Positions 22,185-33,007 of a stretch of DNA of 64,000 bases are shown here, piece by piece (position 1 is the stretch's first letter; every line of letters starts with the position of its first letter). Below the pieces are notes generated by a model. It made no database searches. It worked only from the letters and a program-made list of their open reading frames with translations, and was not told the origin of the DNA. The position numbers were made by a program, and so were the translations under genes. The stretch spans positions 6,009,431 through 6,073,430 of the forward strand of contig NC_088322.1 in the NCBI RefSeq assembly GCF_910592395.1. Direction: 5' to 3'. Source of the DNA: Lineus longissimus. Its lineage: Eukaryota; Nemertea; Pilidiophora; Heteronemertea; Lineidae.

Positions 22185-22401
22185 TGTTCCGTGATCCTAA
22201 ATCACTTGAGTTCTGTTAGTTAATGCTAGTTAGTTTCTATTAGTACAGATGGCAGCATCGTCTTGTCTGCATCATTAGTATGCATGTATGAGCGCTCTTC
22301 CTTCTAAGATGGCTTCTTCCGTGTATTAATCCTGTGCTATACCTCCGTGTTCTATTTCATCATTCTTAGCCTCACTAAGGACGTGGACACTCCACTCAAC
22401 A
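22185..22401 (+). repeat. 3' LTR of the Mag-like element
   Basis: 217 bp, TGTTCC...CAACA, paired with 4875-5095. It is followed by GGCTG, the target duplication. Confidence 0.96.
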
Positions 22402-22556
22402 GGCTGGAGAATGATAAGGAGTGGTTAGCACTAGAGAGGAGAGAACGAGAGGCCAGGCTTGACCAGGATAGGGAAATGATGAGGATGATGCTTGCTCTCA
22501 TTCCAAAAAAAGGACTGATAGAAGTGATATCTAAAGTTTGTGTTGCCAGTTGTTAA
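22402..22556 (+). CDS. Interrupted coding exon, coiled-coil tail
   Basis: Reading from 4829-4874 straight into 22402 (dropping the retrotransposon and one GGCTG) gives one open frame ending at TAA 22554. It has a charged helical segment (RLENDKEWLALERREREARL then QDREMMRMMLAL) of the kind that ends Myb/SANT-like proteins, including Harbinger partners. An ATTAAA signal follows at 22649. A HARBI1-like remnant lies convergent at 22895-23302, so this may be the Myb gene of a second, older Harbinger. A host Myb/SANT-like gene is the alternative. Confidence 0.5.
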
Positions 22557-22894
22557 AGATGATTTCGATTATTCAAGACCATGTTAACTGTTGAAAGTGT
22601 TTGAAGAATCTATGAACTTATCTGAATAATTTTATTACTGAAAACCTCATTAAACATAAAACAATTCTTTGTATTTACATATTTGCCACTTCTTTGTTAA
22701 GCAACGTTGTTTAGAGAAGTCTTTGTCCTTTGATATTGACTTGCATGTACAGACAATCTATAGTCTGTTCCTAGTCACACGTTCTGCTCCCTGCAAATTC
22801 AGCCTAAATAGTTCTCCAACGAGGGAGGATCTAGTTCAAAGTATCTGCTTGTCTGGTTTCCAAAGATACAAGTATGACAGTTTGATAAAAGTCC

Positions 22895-23302
22895 TCAAAT
22901 GAGGTAGTACTTGCCCACAGCTGACAGGAGGACTTTGAGATCCTTCCTGAAGTCTAGGAATGCAAAGTGCGTTACCATTTTTCCGAATTCTCGTTCTACA
23001 CATTCTCTCACAGATGACATGTTTGAATTGAACGCCTCAAACCCGCTGCATACGGAACCGTTGGCAGGGACAATAAATTTTTCAGGGAGCCCAAGGAGAT
23101 CAGAAAGCAGCAAGATGTCTTCTTTCAGGAATCTAAAGCGATCCAAACACTGGTCGTCGGTAAGTTTGGTGATGTCAAACCTAGGCCACAGGACATTATA
23201 GGTGACCCCCCTTGGAATTGGTTCTTCTCGAATCAAGATGTAAATCAGTTCATGATCTTCATTGTCAATAGCAAATTGCAACAAGTCTACGGGTGCCGCC
23301 AT
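22895..23302 (-). pseudogene. HARBI1-like transposase with catalytic core deleted
   Basis: 135 residues in one clean frame. The first ~90 residues match the N-terminus of aquatic-invertebrate HARBI1/DDE_4 proteins (FDITKLTDDQCLDRFRFLKE, NGSVCSGFEAF). The rest jumps directly to their C-terminal region (VECV-FGK-like RECVEREFGKMVTHFAFLDF, then SAVGKYYLI). The ~200 residues with the DDE triad are absent, yet the frame stays open across the join. It is best explained as an internally deleted copy that could still be transcribed. Confidence 0.7.
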
Positions 23303-23557
23303 TTTTTTTTAAAAGCGCGCCATCTACTATACGTAATCGGGCGTTGCTTCTGTGAAACCGCGATTACTAACCGTTATGACGTTCACGGAAACGGTTAGCC
23401 ATCCGTAGTCGTCGGACTAACCGTATGCGATCGAAACCACCATAATAATAGTTTTTGTACCAGCTTTAAATACACTCATCGGTAGTTCTTTGAATCGATC
23501 TTGTGTTCATTTGTACAATGGACTTGTGTAGTTCATTTTGTGTTACGTTTTGTGTGA

Positions 23558-24160
23558 TTGACTAAGACCTATCGTAACAGTGATGCTACTCTAGCCGCAG
23601 TCCTCGATAAGATATCCTCACAGTCAGAGTTGCCGCCACCTCCACCAAAGAAATTTAATGGAACTCCTGCTGAGTACTCCAGATTTCTTCGCTCCTTCGA
23701 GATGACGGTTGGAAATAAGCAGTTGTCAAACAATTTCAAGTTGGCTCAACTTCTCATGCTCACGTCAGGCGATGCCTACAAAGCTATAAGTCACCTAGGA
23801 GGCACTGAGGCTGGATATCACCGAGCCTTAGATGTCCTCAGAGATAGATTTGGAAGGCCTTTTCAAGTCGTAAGGTCATGCCTAGATCGGATTACAGCGG
23901 GAAAGAAAATCGGGTATCAAGATCACAAAGGACTCCAGGAATTCTCCGATTAGTAAGATTCTATGTACGAGACACTTCAGGAGCAGCGGCTGTTAGCAGA
24001 GGCAGATACTCAGATGACATTGAAGGCAATATTTGAGCGGCTACCGGCCGGTCCTCAATCAAGGTGGACGAGAAAAGTGATTGACATGGAAAGCGATGAA
24101 CGATTTCCCAAACTCATAGACATGGTCAATGTAGCAGCCACTGAGACAGTTAGTATTTTC
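23558..24160 (+). pseudogene. BEL/Pao Gag fragment
   Basis: Matches the DUF1759-type Gag region of BEL/Pao elements: PPKKFNGTPAEYSRFLRSFE, NFKLAQLLMLTSGDA, YHRALDVLRDRFGRP, then after two adjacent stops near 23951 MYETLQEQRLLAEADTQMTL and ERLPAGPQSRWTRKV. Similarity ends about 24150, where LINE-like sequence begins. No protease or RT follows, so the copy is 3'-truncated. The typical position of a DUF1759 is N-terminal of the polyprotein. Confidence 0.85.
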
Positions 24161-24239
24161 ACGATCTGCTATATAGCAAGTACCTTTTTTGGGCCTTCTT
24201 TTTGCTCCCTTTCAAAAGGTAGTTCCTTGCTAAGAGGTT

Positions 24240-24635
24240 AAAAGCTTTACCTATAATTCTCCTTTTCGTCAGTAAAATGTAGTTATTAGTATGTTTTAGA
24301 TAATTGGAGGTTTATTTAGAGTTTATAGACTTTATGAACAGTCTTTCTAGCATTTTATCATGTAAATTCTGTTATCTAGCATTTCAGGTGAGGAAAGCTC
24401 TATAATTATTAAAAACACTGCTGCAATCATTGTAATAATGCCCACCAACTCTCTTGCACTCTTAAGTAATTTCTGTATTATTTGATAACTTTTATTACTT
24501 ATTACTCTCTTTTCTTCTGACTCTCTATCTGCACTGCACTGTTTATTGTATTTTCGTCCCATGTAAAATGTAAATTTTATACGGATTCAATAAACTTTTG
24601 TAATTTGTAATTGTAATTTGTAATTTGTAAACATG
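24240..24635 (+). mobile_element. LINE-type 3' end with (TTGTAAT)n tail
   Basis: AT-rich noncoding stretch ending in AATAAA (24589) and a short tandem tail TTTGTAATTTGTAATTGTAA... to about 24630. Simple-repeat tails after a polyadenylation-like signal are typical of CR1/Jockey-group LINE 3' ends. No RT coding is attached. Confidence 0.5.
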
Positions 24636-25417
24636 AACCTTTTATATCCTTACGCCTAAGAAGCTCATACTCCAGACAAGAAAGATCATTTTATTTTCTC
24701 TATTTAAAATCCGGTCAAATCCATAAGTTCACAGGATCTCTATCAAGTGAGACAATGGTATGTACAAGTATACTAGTCATAGCACCTACTGAAGATGTTA
24801 TTTTGATATGAGATACAAAAATGCAGACTTTATTAAGGGTTAAAACGTTGTACCCTCACACATGTGACCATTTCTTTGTTCAATCCAGTCATATGTTTAG
24901 TGTCAGATGAAACTGCTGTATATGTAAACTGTCTGTACTTTCTATAAAGGCGTTGTGCCTCCTGTACTTATATTTGATCCTGAAAGACTGGTGTGTAGTT
25001 CATGTATGTTTTGTAGGAGTATTTCTGCCCAAGCTGCAGTATTAGACCATGCCATATACATGCATATAGAATGCATGTGTACATGTAATTTGTATAGCAT
25101 ACTTAAATATCCAGAAAGGATGTGATTAGTATTAATTACTGTGTTGTTATATGCGTGTGCACTGAACCTTAACAAAACATTGTTACTTAGAAATTGTATT
25201 TTTTGTATTTTACAGTCTTTTACGGTGTATTAACAGTAACTGCTGAAGAAAAAGAATAAAAGAGATGCACCCGTACAATTAAAGACATATTCGTTATTGA
25301 TCCTTCCTGATGGACTTAACAGTCAAGTTTGTGAAGATGCAAGCGAAGTCTGCCAATCATGCTGTTTTTTCAATGACAACTAAGCCTTTCTCAACTGTCA
25401 GGTGACAAGGCTCAACG
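24636..25417. other. Stretch without recognised features
   Basis: AT-rich DNA with only short chance frames. I see no repeats, RNA genes or conserved motifs here. Confidence 0.5.
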
Positions 25418-26961
25418 CTACCCATCTAGAGTCAACACCATGCCGGAAATTGAGGTTAACGTCAAAGGCGTAGAAAAACTCCTAAGCAACCTGAACCCAA
25501 ATAAAGCAGCGGGCCCAGACAATTTCAGTCCAAGGATACTGAAAACGCTGTCCTCAGTCCTGGCGCCCACTTTGACTATACTATTCAGTCGGTCCCTGAT
25601 GGAAGGAGTGGTACCAAGCGACTGGAGACATGCCCTAGTGACCCCCATCTACAAGAAAGGGGACAAATCAGAACCGGCCAACTATAGGCCAGTCTCCTTG
25701 ACTTGTATCTGCTCCAAGTTAATGGAACATGTTGTAACTTATAAGTAACATCATGAGGCACGCACGCAATCATAACCTCCTGTATGATCTCCAACACGGC
25801 TTTCGAGACAAAAGATCTTGTGAAACTCAACTACTAGGTTTCATTGACGACCTGGCAAGAAACATGAACAAAGGCAAACAAACCGATGTGGTAATAATGG
25901 ACTTTGCTAAAGCATTTGACAAAGTGGAACATCTCAGGCTCTGCCACTAACTAAGGCGATACGGCATCCGTGGCCACACCAACCGATGGATCCAGAGCTT
26001 TCTTTCAGGGAGAACCCAGAGGGTGGTACTCAACGGGGAGAGGTCGAAACACGGTGATGTGCTATCGGGTGTCCCTCAAGGTTCGGTCCTGGGGCCGTGC
26101 CTGTTCCTATTTTACATAAACGACATGCCAGATCAAGTCAGATCAAGGATTAGACTCTTCGCAGATGATACAATAATGTATATCACTGTTAGCGCCGATT
26201 CGCCATACACACTGCAGGAGGACCTAGACCATCTGTCCAAATGGGAGCAGGATTGGTTCATGGCTTTCCACCCCGACAAATGCAAGGTTATGTCTATAAC
26301 AAGAAAAAGGGATCCAGTACTCCGGTCATACCATCTGAGAGGCCATAAACTAAGGCGAGTAGACAAAGCAAAGTATCTCGGGGTCACAATAACAGCTACG
26401 CTATCATGGGAGCAGCACATAAACAACGTGACGTCCAAAGCAAATTCCACACTTGGCTTCCTGAGAAGAAACCTACGGGTGAACTCCAGAGAGATAAAGG
26501 AGAGGGCATATTTTGCGCTTGTCCGTCCAATCTTAGAGTACTGCGCATCGGTTTGGGACCCACATGACCAACAGGCCACAAGAAATATCGAGATGGTACA
26601 GCGCCGTGCGGCAAGATATGTTACAGGCCACTTTGAAAGAAGAGCGAGCGTGAGCGTGATACTCCAGGAACTCAACTGGACCACCTTAAAATAGAGACGC
26701 TCGGATCAGAAGCTAGCTATGATCTACAAAATCAGGAACGGTCTTGTAGCTATGAACGAAAGAGACCACGGCCTAATACCACTCACAAGCAAAGGGCGGC
26801 ATAACAATTCATGCAGCTACCACATACCAATGGCAAACAAAGACATCTATAAGAACTCGTTCTTCCCCTCATCTATAAGGTTGTGGAACAGTTTGCCCGA
26901 GGTGGTCGTGACCAGCTCCAGTCTTGAGCAATTCAAGACTGGACTGAAAATCCATCATTAA
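25418..26961 (+). pseudogene. Non-LTR retrotransposon reverse transcriptase, 5'-truncated
   Basis: RT of the Jockey/CR1 supergroup. Motifs in order: NLNPNKAAGPDNFSPRILK, PIYKKGDKSEPANYRPVSLT, HGFRDKRSCETQL, VIMDFAKAFDKV (catalytic Asp), VPQGSVLGPCLFLFYINDM, RLFADDTIMY (catalytic DD), and the thumb block KYLGVTI and RRAARYVTGHF. Stops at about 25746, 25948 and 26692, plus an early frame change, make it inactive. No endonuclease remains. The C-terminal FFPSSIRLWNSLPEVV block is standard for this group. Orientation plus, so the 5' truncation is at about 25.4 kb. Confidence 0.92.
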
Positions 26962-27281
26962 ACAATAACTGACCCAGAGCTCTGTAACATCTTGAGCTCT
27001 GGGCTCATAAGTGGCCACCAACATCTGGGCCATTTACCCGCTGCGCACACACATTACCAGTTACATTAATCTTCAATATGATGAAGGAAGTTAACTTAAC
27101 GGAAGAAGAAGAGTCTAGAGAAGTGGTCCCAACATTGAAGCCAAAGATGTGGTATATTTGCAAACACTGTAGACCTGAACAGCTTGAGTGCACTGGATCA
27201 GTGTACAGAAAGCAGTCTATTTCTATGGATCTCAAAGGAGGTCAGCCATAAAGTTTTTGTTTCAAACAAATTCATCCAGTT

Positions 27282-27578
27282 ATGTCTCTTTTTCAGGCAC
27301 CCAAAACTCCTTTTCCACATATCATTGCTGAGGGGGATCTCCTGGATTCAAAGGAATATAGACTTGTGGCGGATGATACTGAGTTCTTGATGGTCAGTTC
27401 ATTGGCAGAGGCGGTGAAGTTGTTGATGGCATCATATTATCTCTTCAATATAAGCTATCCATCTTCCATTAAGTGTTCGTTAATCTTCCTACAGAGAGTG
27501 TTCCTGGGTGTGCTTGACAAACAGAGGTTGCTGACTAAGCTACATACCCTTTCGGACAAGTTGGAACAAATCGAATAA
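27282..27578 (+). CDS. Unknown 98-residue frame
   Basis: Open frame reading FPHIIAEGDLLDSKEYRLVA, then a hydrophobic stretch (LLMASYYLFNISYPSSIKCS) and a helical end. The YY-FNI-YP pattern resembles the last exon of multicopy uncharacterised proteins seen in fish and marine invertebrates, so a genuine 3' exon of a repeat-associated gene is plausible. An AG lies just upstream and an AATAAA at about 27975. I can assign no function. Confidence 0.35.
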   Translation: MSLFQAPKTPFPHIIAEGDLLDSKEYRLVADDTEFLMVSSLAEAVKLLMASYYLFNISYPSSIKCSLIFLQRVFLGVLDKQRLLTKLHTLSDKLEQIE

Positions 27579-28307
27579 AGCAGCTCTATTCGATTCGTTT
27601 CAACTTGTGAGCTGTTGGACTTGTCTTTGATCAGTGATTCTGCTATGTATGATTGTCATCCTGTAGAAAAGATTGAGAAGTCATTCTGTATAATATCTGA
27701 CTAAGATAGGCCAACTTCACAAAATACTAGTATGCACCATCATTTTGATCAGTGATTCTGGCTATGGTTTTCAAACATACCAGCTGGTGTGTTCATGTTG
27801 CAATGATAGTAATGCTGCAGACGAAATACACAGAAGAAATATTGTATGATCTTTGACCAACTTCCAACATAATGTAGTATTAGAAGTAGGCCTATACCGA
27901 TCACATTTGATATATTTGATTGATAAATCTGACGACATTGTATTTTTGTTGTTTTACTTTTGATAATATTTTAAAATAAAGATACTTTTTAAGTTTTTTA
28001 ATGAGTATTCATGTCATCTTCATTCCACCAGCAGGGAAGCATTATTGTCAAATGATTTGCCTTGCTTGTGTCACCAGAAGAGTAGCCTAGCGGCTCCGGA
28101 CGGTACCTTGCCCCTCTCCCCTCCAACATCTGGAGTAGTCCTCCAGATGTCGCTTTAGTTATGGTGCCGAGGAGGTCCTCATCGCTGGATTTTGGCCCCC
28201 TCTTCTTGCTTGTCAAATGGAGACATTGCTGTCTTGAATGGAGTACACTAATCTCCATATGACACATCAGTGAGTCACTGTGACTCGCGCTTGGTGACAA
28301 TCGCATC

Positions 28308-28446
28308 TCAAGTTGAGATACCTGTTTCGAGACTCTTTTATCTCGATTCGAGAGACGGAATTTTGAGACCCTTTGTCTCCACAAAAGGCAAAAGAGTCTC
28401 ATTCTGGGGACAAACAGTTCGAGACAATTTTGTCTCGAGTTAAGAT
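28308..28446. repeat. Cluster of GAGAC...GTCTC inverted motifs
   Basis: GAGACTC, GAGAC, GTCTC and their complements recur about ten times in 140 bp, including short hairpins such as GAGACAATTTTGTCTC (28430-28445). Confidence 0.6.
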
Positions 28447-28494
28447 CGATTTTTTTTTCTGTGTAGTCATAGTAAGAGATGGAAGCAAGCCCAG

Positions 28495-28932
28495 ATCCTG
28501 GCTAGTCACTTTTGGAAGAGGTGGATTAGAGAATATATTCCATTGCTGCAGGAGAGATGAAAATGGCAAGAGAGAACGCGAGATTCACAGATTGGTGACA
28601 TTGTCATGGTGGCTGATGAGAATGCTCCAAGGGGGAAGTGGCCGATTGGACGCATCATTCAACTGTTCCCAGGTGATGATGGCCACACCAGAAGTGTGAA
28701 GGTCCAAGCAAGAGGTTCACAGTTTGTTCACCCCATAAGCAAGCTGTGTCTTCTTGAGGAAAGCCAGAGTCCAACGTCTGAGACGGATAACGCGGATGGA
28801 AGCCGACAAGCCGACAATCCGACCACTGCAGCTGATGAGGGGATGGCAACACCAGATGTCAACCTGACCGATGCAGCAGATGAAGGGTTGACAACGCCTA
28901 ACGTCAATCTAACCAGAGCAGCCGAGAAGTAG
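28495..28932 (+). pseudogene. BEL/Pao integrase C-terminal region (DUF5641)
   Basis: Frame pieces read [18 protein letters not shown] and, after a stop, QIGDIVMVADENAPRGKWP, IGRIIQLFPGDDGHTRSVKV and HPISKLCLLE: the DUF5641 module that ends BEL/Pao Pol. A Thr/Asp-rich repeated tail follows (DEGMATPDVNLT twice). The integrase core is missing on the left. An LTR-like sequence follows at 29459. Confidence 0.9.
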
Positions 28933-29458
28933 ACGATCGAACGACGGCACCAGATGGGGATCTGATCGACCCAGCGGTCAAGAGGATGACGACACCGGAT
29001 ACCAATCCGATGATGGAGGAAATGAGTGTTTACATAAGAGACTTTCCTATTTCGCGGTTTTAAAATAAGAGACTGTTCATTTCGCGCTCGCATTATATTT
29101 GCGTTCGGTCATTCCGAGAGTCGTAAAGTTTGGTTATTTTTACTTTCTATAAGTGGTTATTACGAGTCTGTTTAAGTGTTGTTCCTCTCGGATAATACTC
29201 TAATACTTACTAAGAGACTTTATTTCGCGGTTTATCTAGAGACGGTTTGTTTGTGTTCTAGTTATCGTGTCCCTTCGCTACGAGAAGGAGTGCTCGGGTT
29301 TCACGTGGTTTATCTTTCTTTGTTGTTATTTGGACACCTAATACCGGTAGTGATTATCATTACCTTTGGACAGTTTAAACCTTGTTGTGTACGCGCTATG
29401 TCACTGACTCTGATATGATACGTCTTTGGACTCTCAATAGGGGGAGAATGTGCGCGCT

Positions 29459-29672
29459 ACACCCGATTTATATGTTTGTGACGGTTGTGTCTTCGGCGGG
29501 TATCCACGGTATGAGCGGAACCGTCGACAACAACAAGCGTCTACACGTTTTGTATATTTATACACGAATTGTACTCAAGCACAGCGTATTACGGGCCAAC
29601 AAATCAACAAGTATAACCCTGTAAATACCACTAGGATTCGGTATCATCAATAAATCACCATTTAAGTATACA
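29459..29672 (+). repeat. Probable 3' LTR of the first BEL/Pao copy
   Basis: A purine run (AATAGGGGGAGAA) precedes TGTGCGCGC, the classic PPT/LTR border. The unit ends near TAAGTATACA and contains AATAAA. No second copy in the window, so the right end is inferred. Confidence 0.6.
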
Positions 29673-29693
29673 AGGAGTCATCTGAAGTCCTTG

Positions 29694-30320
29694 AGGCTGA
29701 AGTTACATAGACCTCACGTTTCATCGACTCACGACTCATTTGTCACTTGTCATTCGTGACCTGATGAATGGACATTGGAAAACCTATTGATCTGTTCTCA
29801 TTGAAGTGAATTTTGTAAGTTTTGGCCGCATTCGTCGTCTCACGTCATTTCATGTCATTTCACGAGTGAGGCGATGAATGGACATGTTCATTCTTTGTGA
29901 AATGAGCTGGCAAAGAAAGTGGACGTCCATGTGCATTTGTAGTGATATCGCCTTCGAAACTGTGAGTATAGCTACTTTTCGGCATTTTGATTAGTTTACA
30001 CATTAATACAATAGCTAATTTCGATTGGAAATGAGAAACAATAACAACAATGCAGCACTTTTATGTACCACATTGTTCTCGTCCGTAGCCTCCGCTTTCG
30101 TTTTCTATTCTCCATCAGGAGCAGCATGGCTGCCATCTCTTCTTCTTCTGAGTCCATGTGCGTCGCCAAGAAAATCCAAGTGACAAATGAACGAGCGAAA
30201 AGTGGTCTGTATGTAAACCGCCGCGGTCACTCGTGACAAATGAGGAGTGACACGTGAAAATGAGCCGTGAGTCGATGAAAAATGTGGCGTGAGTAGCTCA
30301 TTCCTATGTAACATCAGCCT
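29694..30320. mobile_element. TIR element of ~630 bp
   Basis: Left AGGCTGAAGTTACATAG and right CTATGTAACATCAGCCT are inverse. The inner repeats also pair (TTCATCGACTCACGRCTCAT at 29717 and 30260). There is no coding frame. The target duplication is not clear. Confidence 0.7.
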
Positions 30321-30735
30321 TAGTCGCAAAGATGAGTTGCACTTTTTATGTCCTTGCACAAAATATGACGAAATGCGTCAACTTTTTTATTCTGAAATCA
30401 TCAAGTTAGATCCATTATTTGTAAATATGTCAGAATTAGATAAATGTATTGCTTTATGCACAGAGCACCAAATACGCACAGTAAAATTTGTTTATCGCAC
30501 CTGGGGAGTCAGAAAAAAGGCACTATTTTCAGTTAATTATGCTTAATGCACCGCACTTGTCCCAAGCACAGCGTTCTGTTTACCTATCATATACCGCACA
30601 GTATTATCTTAATTGTTTAAAGTGACTAATAAGCCCAAGAGGGCTGGGTGTTCTATTTATTTGTATTTGTTTAATTAATTTTATATATAATTTGTGTACA
30701 ATAGTCACTATAATAAATAATAAATAAATGAAATA
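30321..30735 (+). pseudogene. LINE ORF2 C-terminus with AATAAATAA tail
   Basis: SRKDELHFLCPCTKYDEMRQ and the following helical end match the C-terminal zinc-like region (H-x2-C-x5-Y) of many invertebrate LINE ORF2 proteins. Noncoding DNA and a short (AATAA)n tail at 30708-30730 follow. It ends exactly at the BEL integrase frame at about 30740, so the LINE landed inside that gene. Confidence 0.7.
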
Positions 30736-30747
30736 CAGGGATTAAGG

Positions 30748-31498
30748 AGAATTATGAACAGGAGAGGAAAGCCTCAAACCATCTATTCTGACAATGCACA
30801 GAATTTCAAGATGGCATCTAGAGTCTTGCATCGCATGTTCACAAATGAACATAGGAAAGCTATCAGGGACAAGTTGAAATTAGAGGGTATTGAGTGGAGG
30901 GGTATCACCCCTAGAGACCCCTGGAAGGGCGGTTTCTATGAGCGACTTGTCGGGACTGTGAAAAGAGTGCTGAGGAAAATCCTGAGAAAATCGACACTAA
31001 CATACACTGAGATGCAGACAGTATTGACTGATGTGGAATCCCAGGTGAATTCGAGACCTCTCTCTTTGATATTTCTGCAGATAAAGATGATCCATTGCCA
31101 TTAACACCAAGCCACCTAGTTATTGGCAGAAATCTTCAGCTGCTGCCTGATATGACAAAACCTGAGATCCCCCTTGAGAAAAGATGGGCATACCATCAGA
31201 GAATGTTTTGGAGGAGATGGAGCTCAGAATATTTTTCTGAACTGCAGATCTTGAGGAAGTGGACTGACATCAGAGATAATATTCAAGTTGATGATGTGGT
31301 GTTGTATTGGTTGCAGAGGACAACATCAGGAACTTAGATTGGTGTCTGGGAAGAGTCGTAGCCGTTCACCCTGGAAGAGACAATCTGGTTAGGTCCGTCA
31401 CTCTGAAGACAAAAAATGGACCGACAAGAAGGCCAATCCAAAAGCTGAGAATGTTGGAGGCTAAATCTGAACAGCCTGTGTCTCATGATGCCAACTAA
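30748..31498 (+). pseudogene. BEL/Pao integrase and DUF5641 tail, second copy
   Basis: Core fragment with IYSDNAQNFK (second catalytic Asp region), WRGITPRDPWKGGFYERLVG (catalytic Glu) and SQVNSRPLS. After frame changes at about 31085 and 31320 it gives PLTPSHLVIGR, WRRWSSEYFSELQ and GRVVAVHPGRDNLVRSVTLK, the DUF5641 end. The first catalytic Asp and everything upstream are cut off by the LINE 3' end. Confidence 0.92.
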
Positions 31499-31671
31499 TG
31501 TCTAAGGGTTGATACAATATACATGCCTTTTATCTTTACATGGTACTTATTTAGAGTCTGATTAGACTGGGGTACTTAAATTGTGTGTAAGTATTGTTTA
31601 TTGCTTATTGAGTCAAAAAAAAGAGTAGCTCGGGGTGGAAAATTTCCCCAGCTCTATTTTCGGGGGGAGAA

Positions 31672-31871
31672 TGTTCCGGAGCGATTTTTGTCTTCGCTTC
31701 GCGTCGCAACGACAACAACAACATAGATGGCGGAGAGTGAGGATTGCGCGCTGAGATTGCTCATGATTTGTATGATTGTAAATATGTAAATAAGAACAAG
31801 TTAAAAGACGGTTTTATGTTCAGCAGCAGCCGTGTGTCGAGTTAATTATCGAGTTGATACAGTCCCCCACA
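31672..31871 (+). repeat. 3' LTR of the second BEL/Pao copy
   Basis: A purine run (CGGGGGGAGAA) then TGTTCCGGAGCG. It ends at CCCCCACA where the GAC-repeat family resumes (GCCCTAGC...), so the border is supported by the interrupted neighbour. About 200 bp. Confidence 0.75.
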
Positions 31872-31990
31872 GCCCTAGCTAGTAGTTAAGAAACGTGCCA
31901 CTGTTTTTGTAACAGGATCCGGACGACAACGATGATGACGCTGGACACTGCGGTGTTGTACAGACTCTCCTACGGTGAACCAAAAAGGTG
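31872..31990 (+). repeat. 3' end fragment of the ~300-bp-repeat/GAC family
   Basis: AGTTAAGAAACGTGCCACTG, then GGACGACAACGATGATGACG and CTCTCCTACGGTGAACCAAAAA: the same end as the 49.3-kb copy. Confidence 0.8.
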
Positions 31991-31997
31991 GAGGAAG

Positions 31998-33007
31998 TTA
32001 GACCTTTTTTCAGTTCTTTTAGCTTGAGGGTTTTTGGAAATCGACTTAATTTCAGGGCATTGGTAGAAAACTAAGGAAATCCAAAAATTTGACACCTTCA
32101 ACTTCAAAGGAAAGGATCTTCTGTCCAACCTGAATCATTTTATTTGGTTTGATACCTTGACGATGATGGTAATCAACAATAAAAAAACCATCATACCCTT
32201 GGTTGTTGTGTACTACAGCAACTACACCTCTTTTAGTACCATTAAATAACCATTCACAAAAATCAATCACCATATTTTGACCAGAAAAAATCTTTTTTTT
32301 CCCGTCGAGTACCATCTAATGTTTCGCAATATAGACACCTAAACTCCTCATTGTCAGTAGTACATTCTTGGTCATCGCACCAAGAACAACACCGATGTGC
32401 AACACATAGATTTGGTGAATGCTCTTTGTCACCACCTTCATGGACCAGTTCTTGAGTTGTGTCAAAACTAAAAAAGATTAATTTTTGAAACTTTGTTCTA
32501 TCAGCTTTTTGAGGAGGAGTTGGTTTACGAATGTAACAGTCATGCTCTGATGGTTTATGTGTCCAACATGTGTTACAATACAACATAAAACATACATGCT
32601 TGACATGCTTGACAAGATTCATTACAGGTAATACATTTCTTATAGAGATCACAGTAAGACTTTTGGTCTTTATTGAGTACCAAGTGATTGTCAAAACATC
32701 TTGGGCTTTTGAATACTCGTTTACAAATATCACAGTTTGGCCAGGTAACTATCGTACCCCCCCCCCCCCCATAAGCTTTGCAACAGGCACAGGTTGCATC
32801 ACAGATGTGGGTTTTATAATTATTATAACCTTTATTGCAATGTCTGCAATAATATGAGCGTTCTATGGTTTCCTTTTTGTAATCGGACAAAAATGATCCC
32901 AATAGTGATGAATATTCATTTGATATTCTGCTGGGGGCCTTTTTAACATACACAATCAAAATACAGAACGGAAAATACAACCAACTGAAACCTTGGCAAC
33001 CACACAT
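31998..33007 (-). pseudogene. Polinton/Maverick DNA polymerase B, exonuclease part
   Basis: Protein-primed family-B polymerase fragment from a second Polinton. It reads through at least three frames on the minus strand: a zinc-rich N-terminus (YCRHCNKGYNNYKTH, CDICKRVF, CDLYKKCITC), then IFFSFDTTQE (Exo I region), VHNNQGYDGFFIV (Exo II) and KLKELKKG. It stops where the GAC-family sequence begins. The exonuclease Exo I acidic pair is only partly recognisable (FDTTQE). A 14-base C tract at 32757-32770 lies inside the frame (Gly run on the coding strand). Confidence 0.88.

Larger units (their letters stand above)
4875..22401 (+). mobile_element. Mag-like Ty3/gypsy LTR retrotransposon, swollen by nested insertions
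   Basis: The two LTRs (4875-5095, 22185-22401) differ by three substitutions and one 4-bp gap. They are flanked by a perfect 5-bp duplication GGCTG (4870-4874 and 22402-22406). Between them, in order: primer site, gag start, zinc knuckle, DTGA protease, RT, RNase H, integrase and polypurine tract. Three later insertions lengthen it to 17.5 kb: Harbinger 5281-9575, MITE 11039-12066 and a composite block of about 13571-20840. Domain order (PR-RT-RH-IN) and similarity to the invertebrate 'K02A2.6-like' proteins put it in the Mag/A-clade group of Ty3/gypsy. Confidence 0.95.

Noticed and set aside
27998-28402. 134-codon minus-strand frame
   Set aside because: Overlaps the GAGAC cluster, has no recognisable domain and biased composition.
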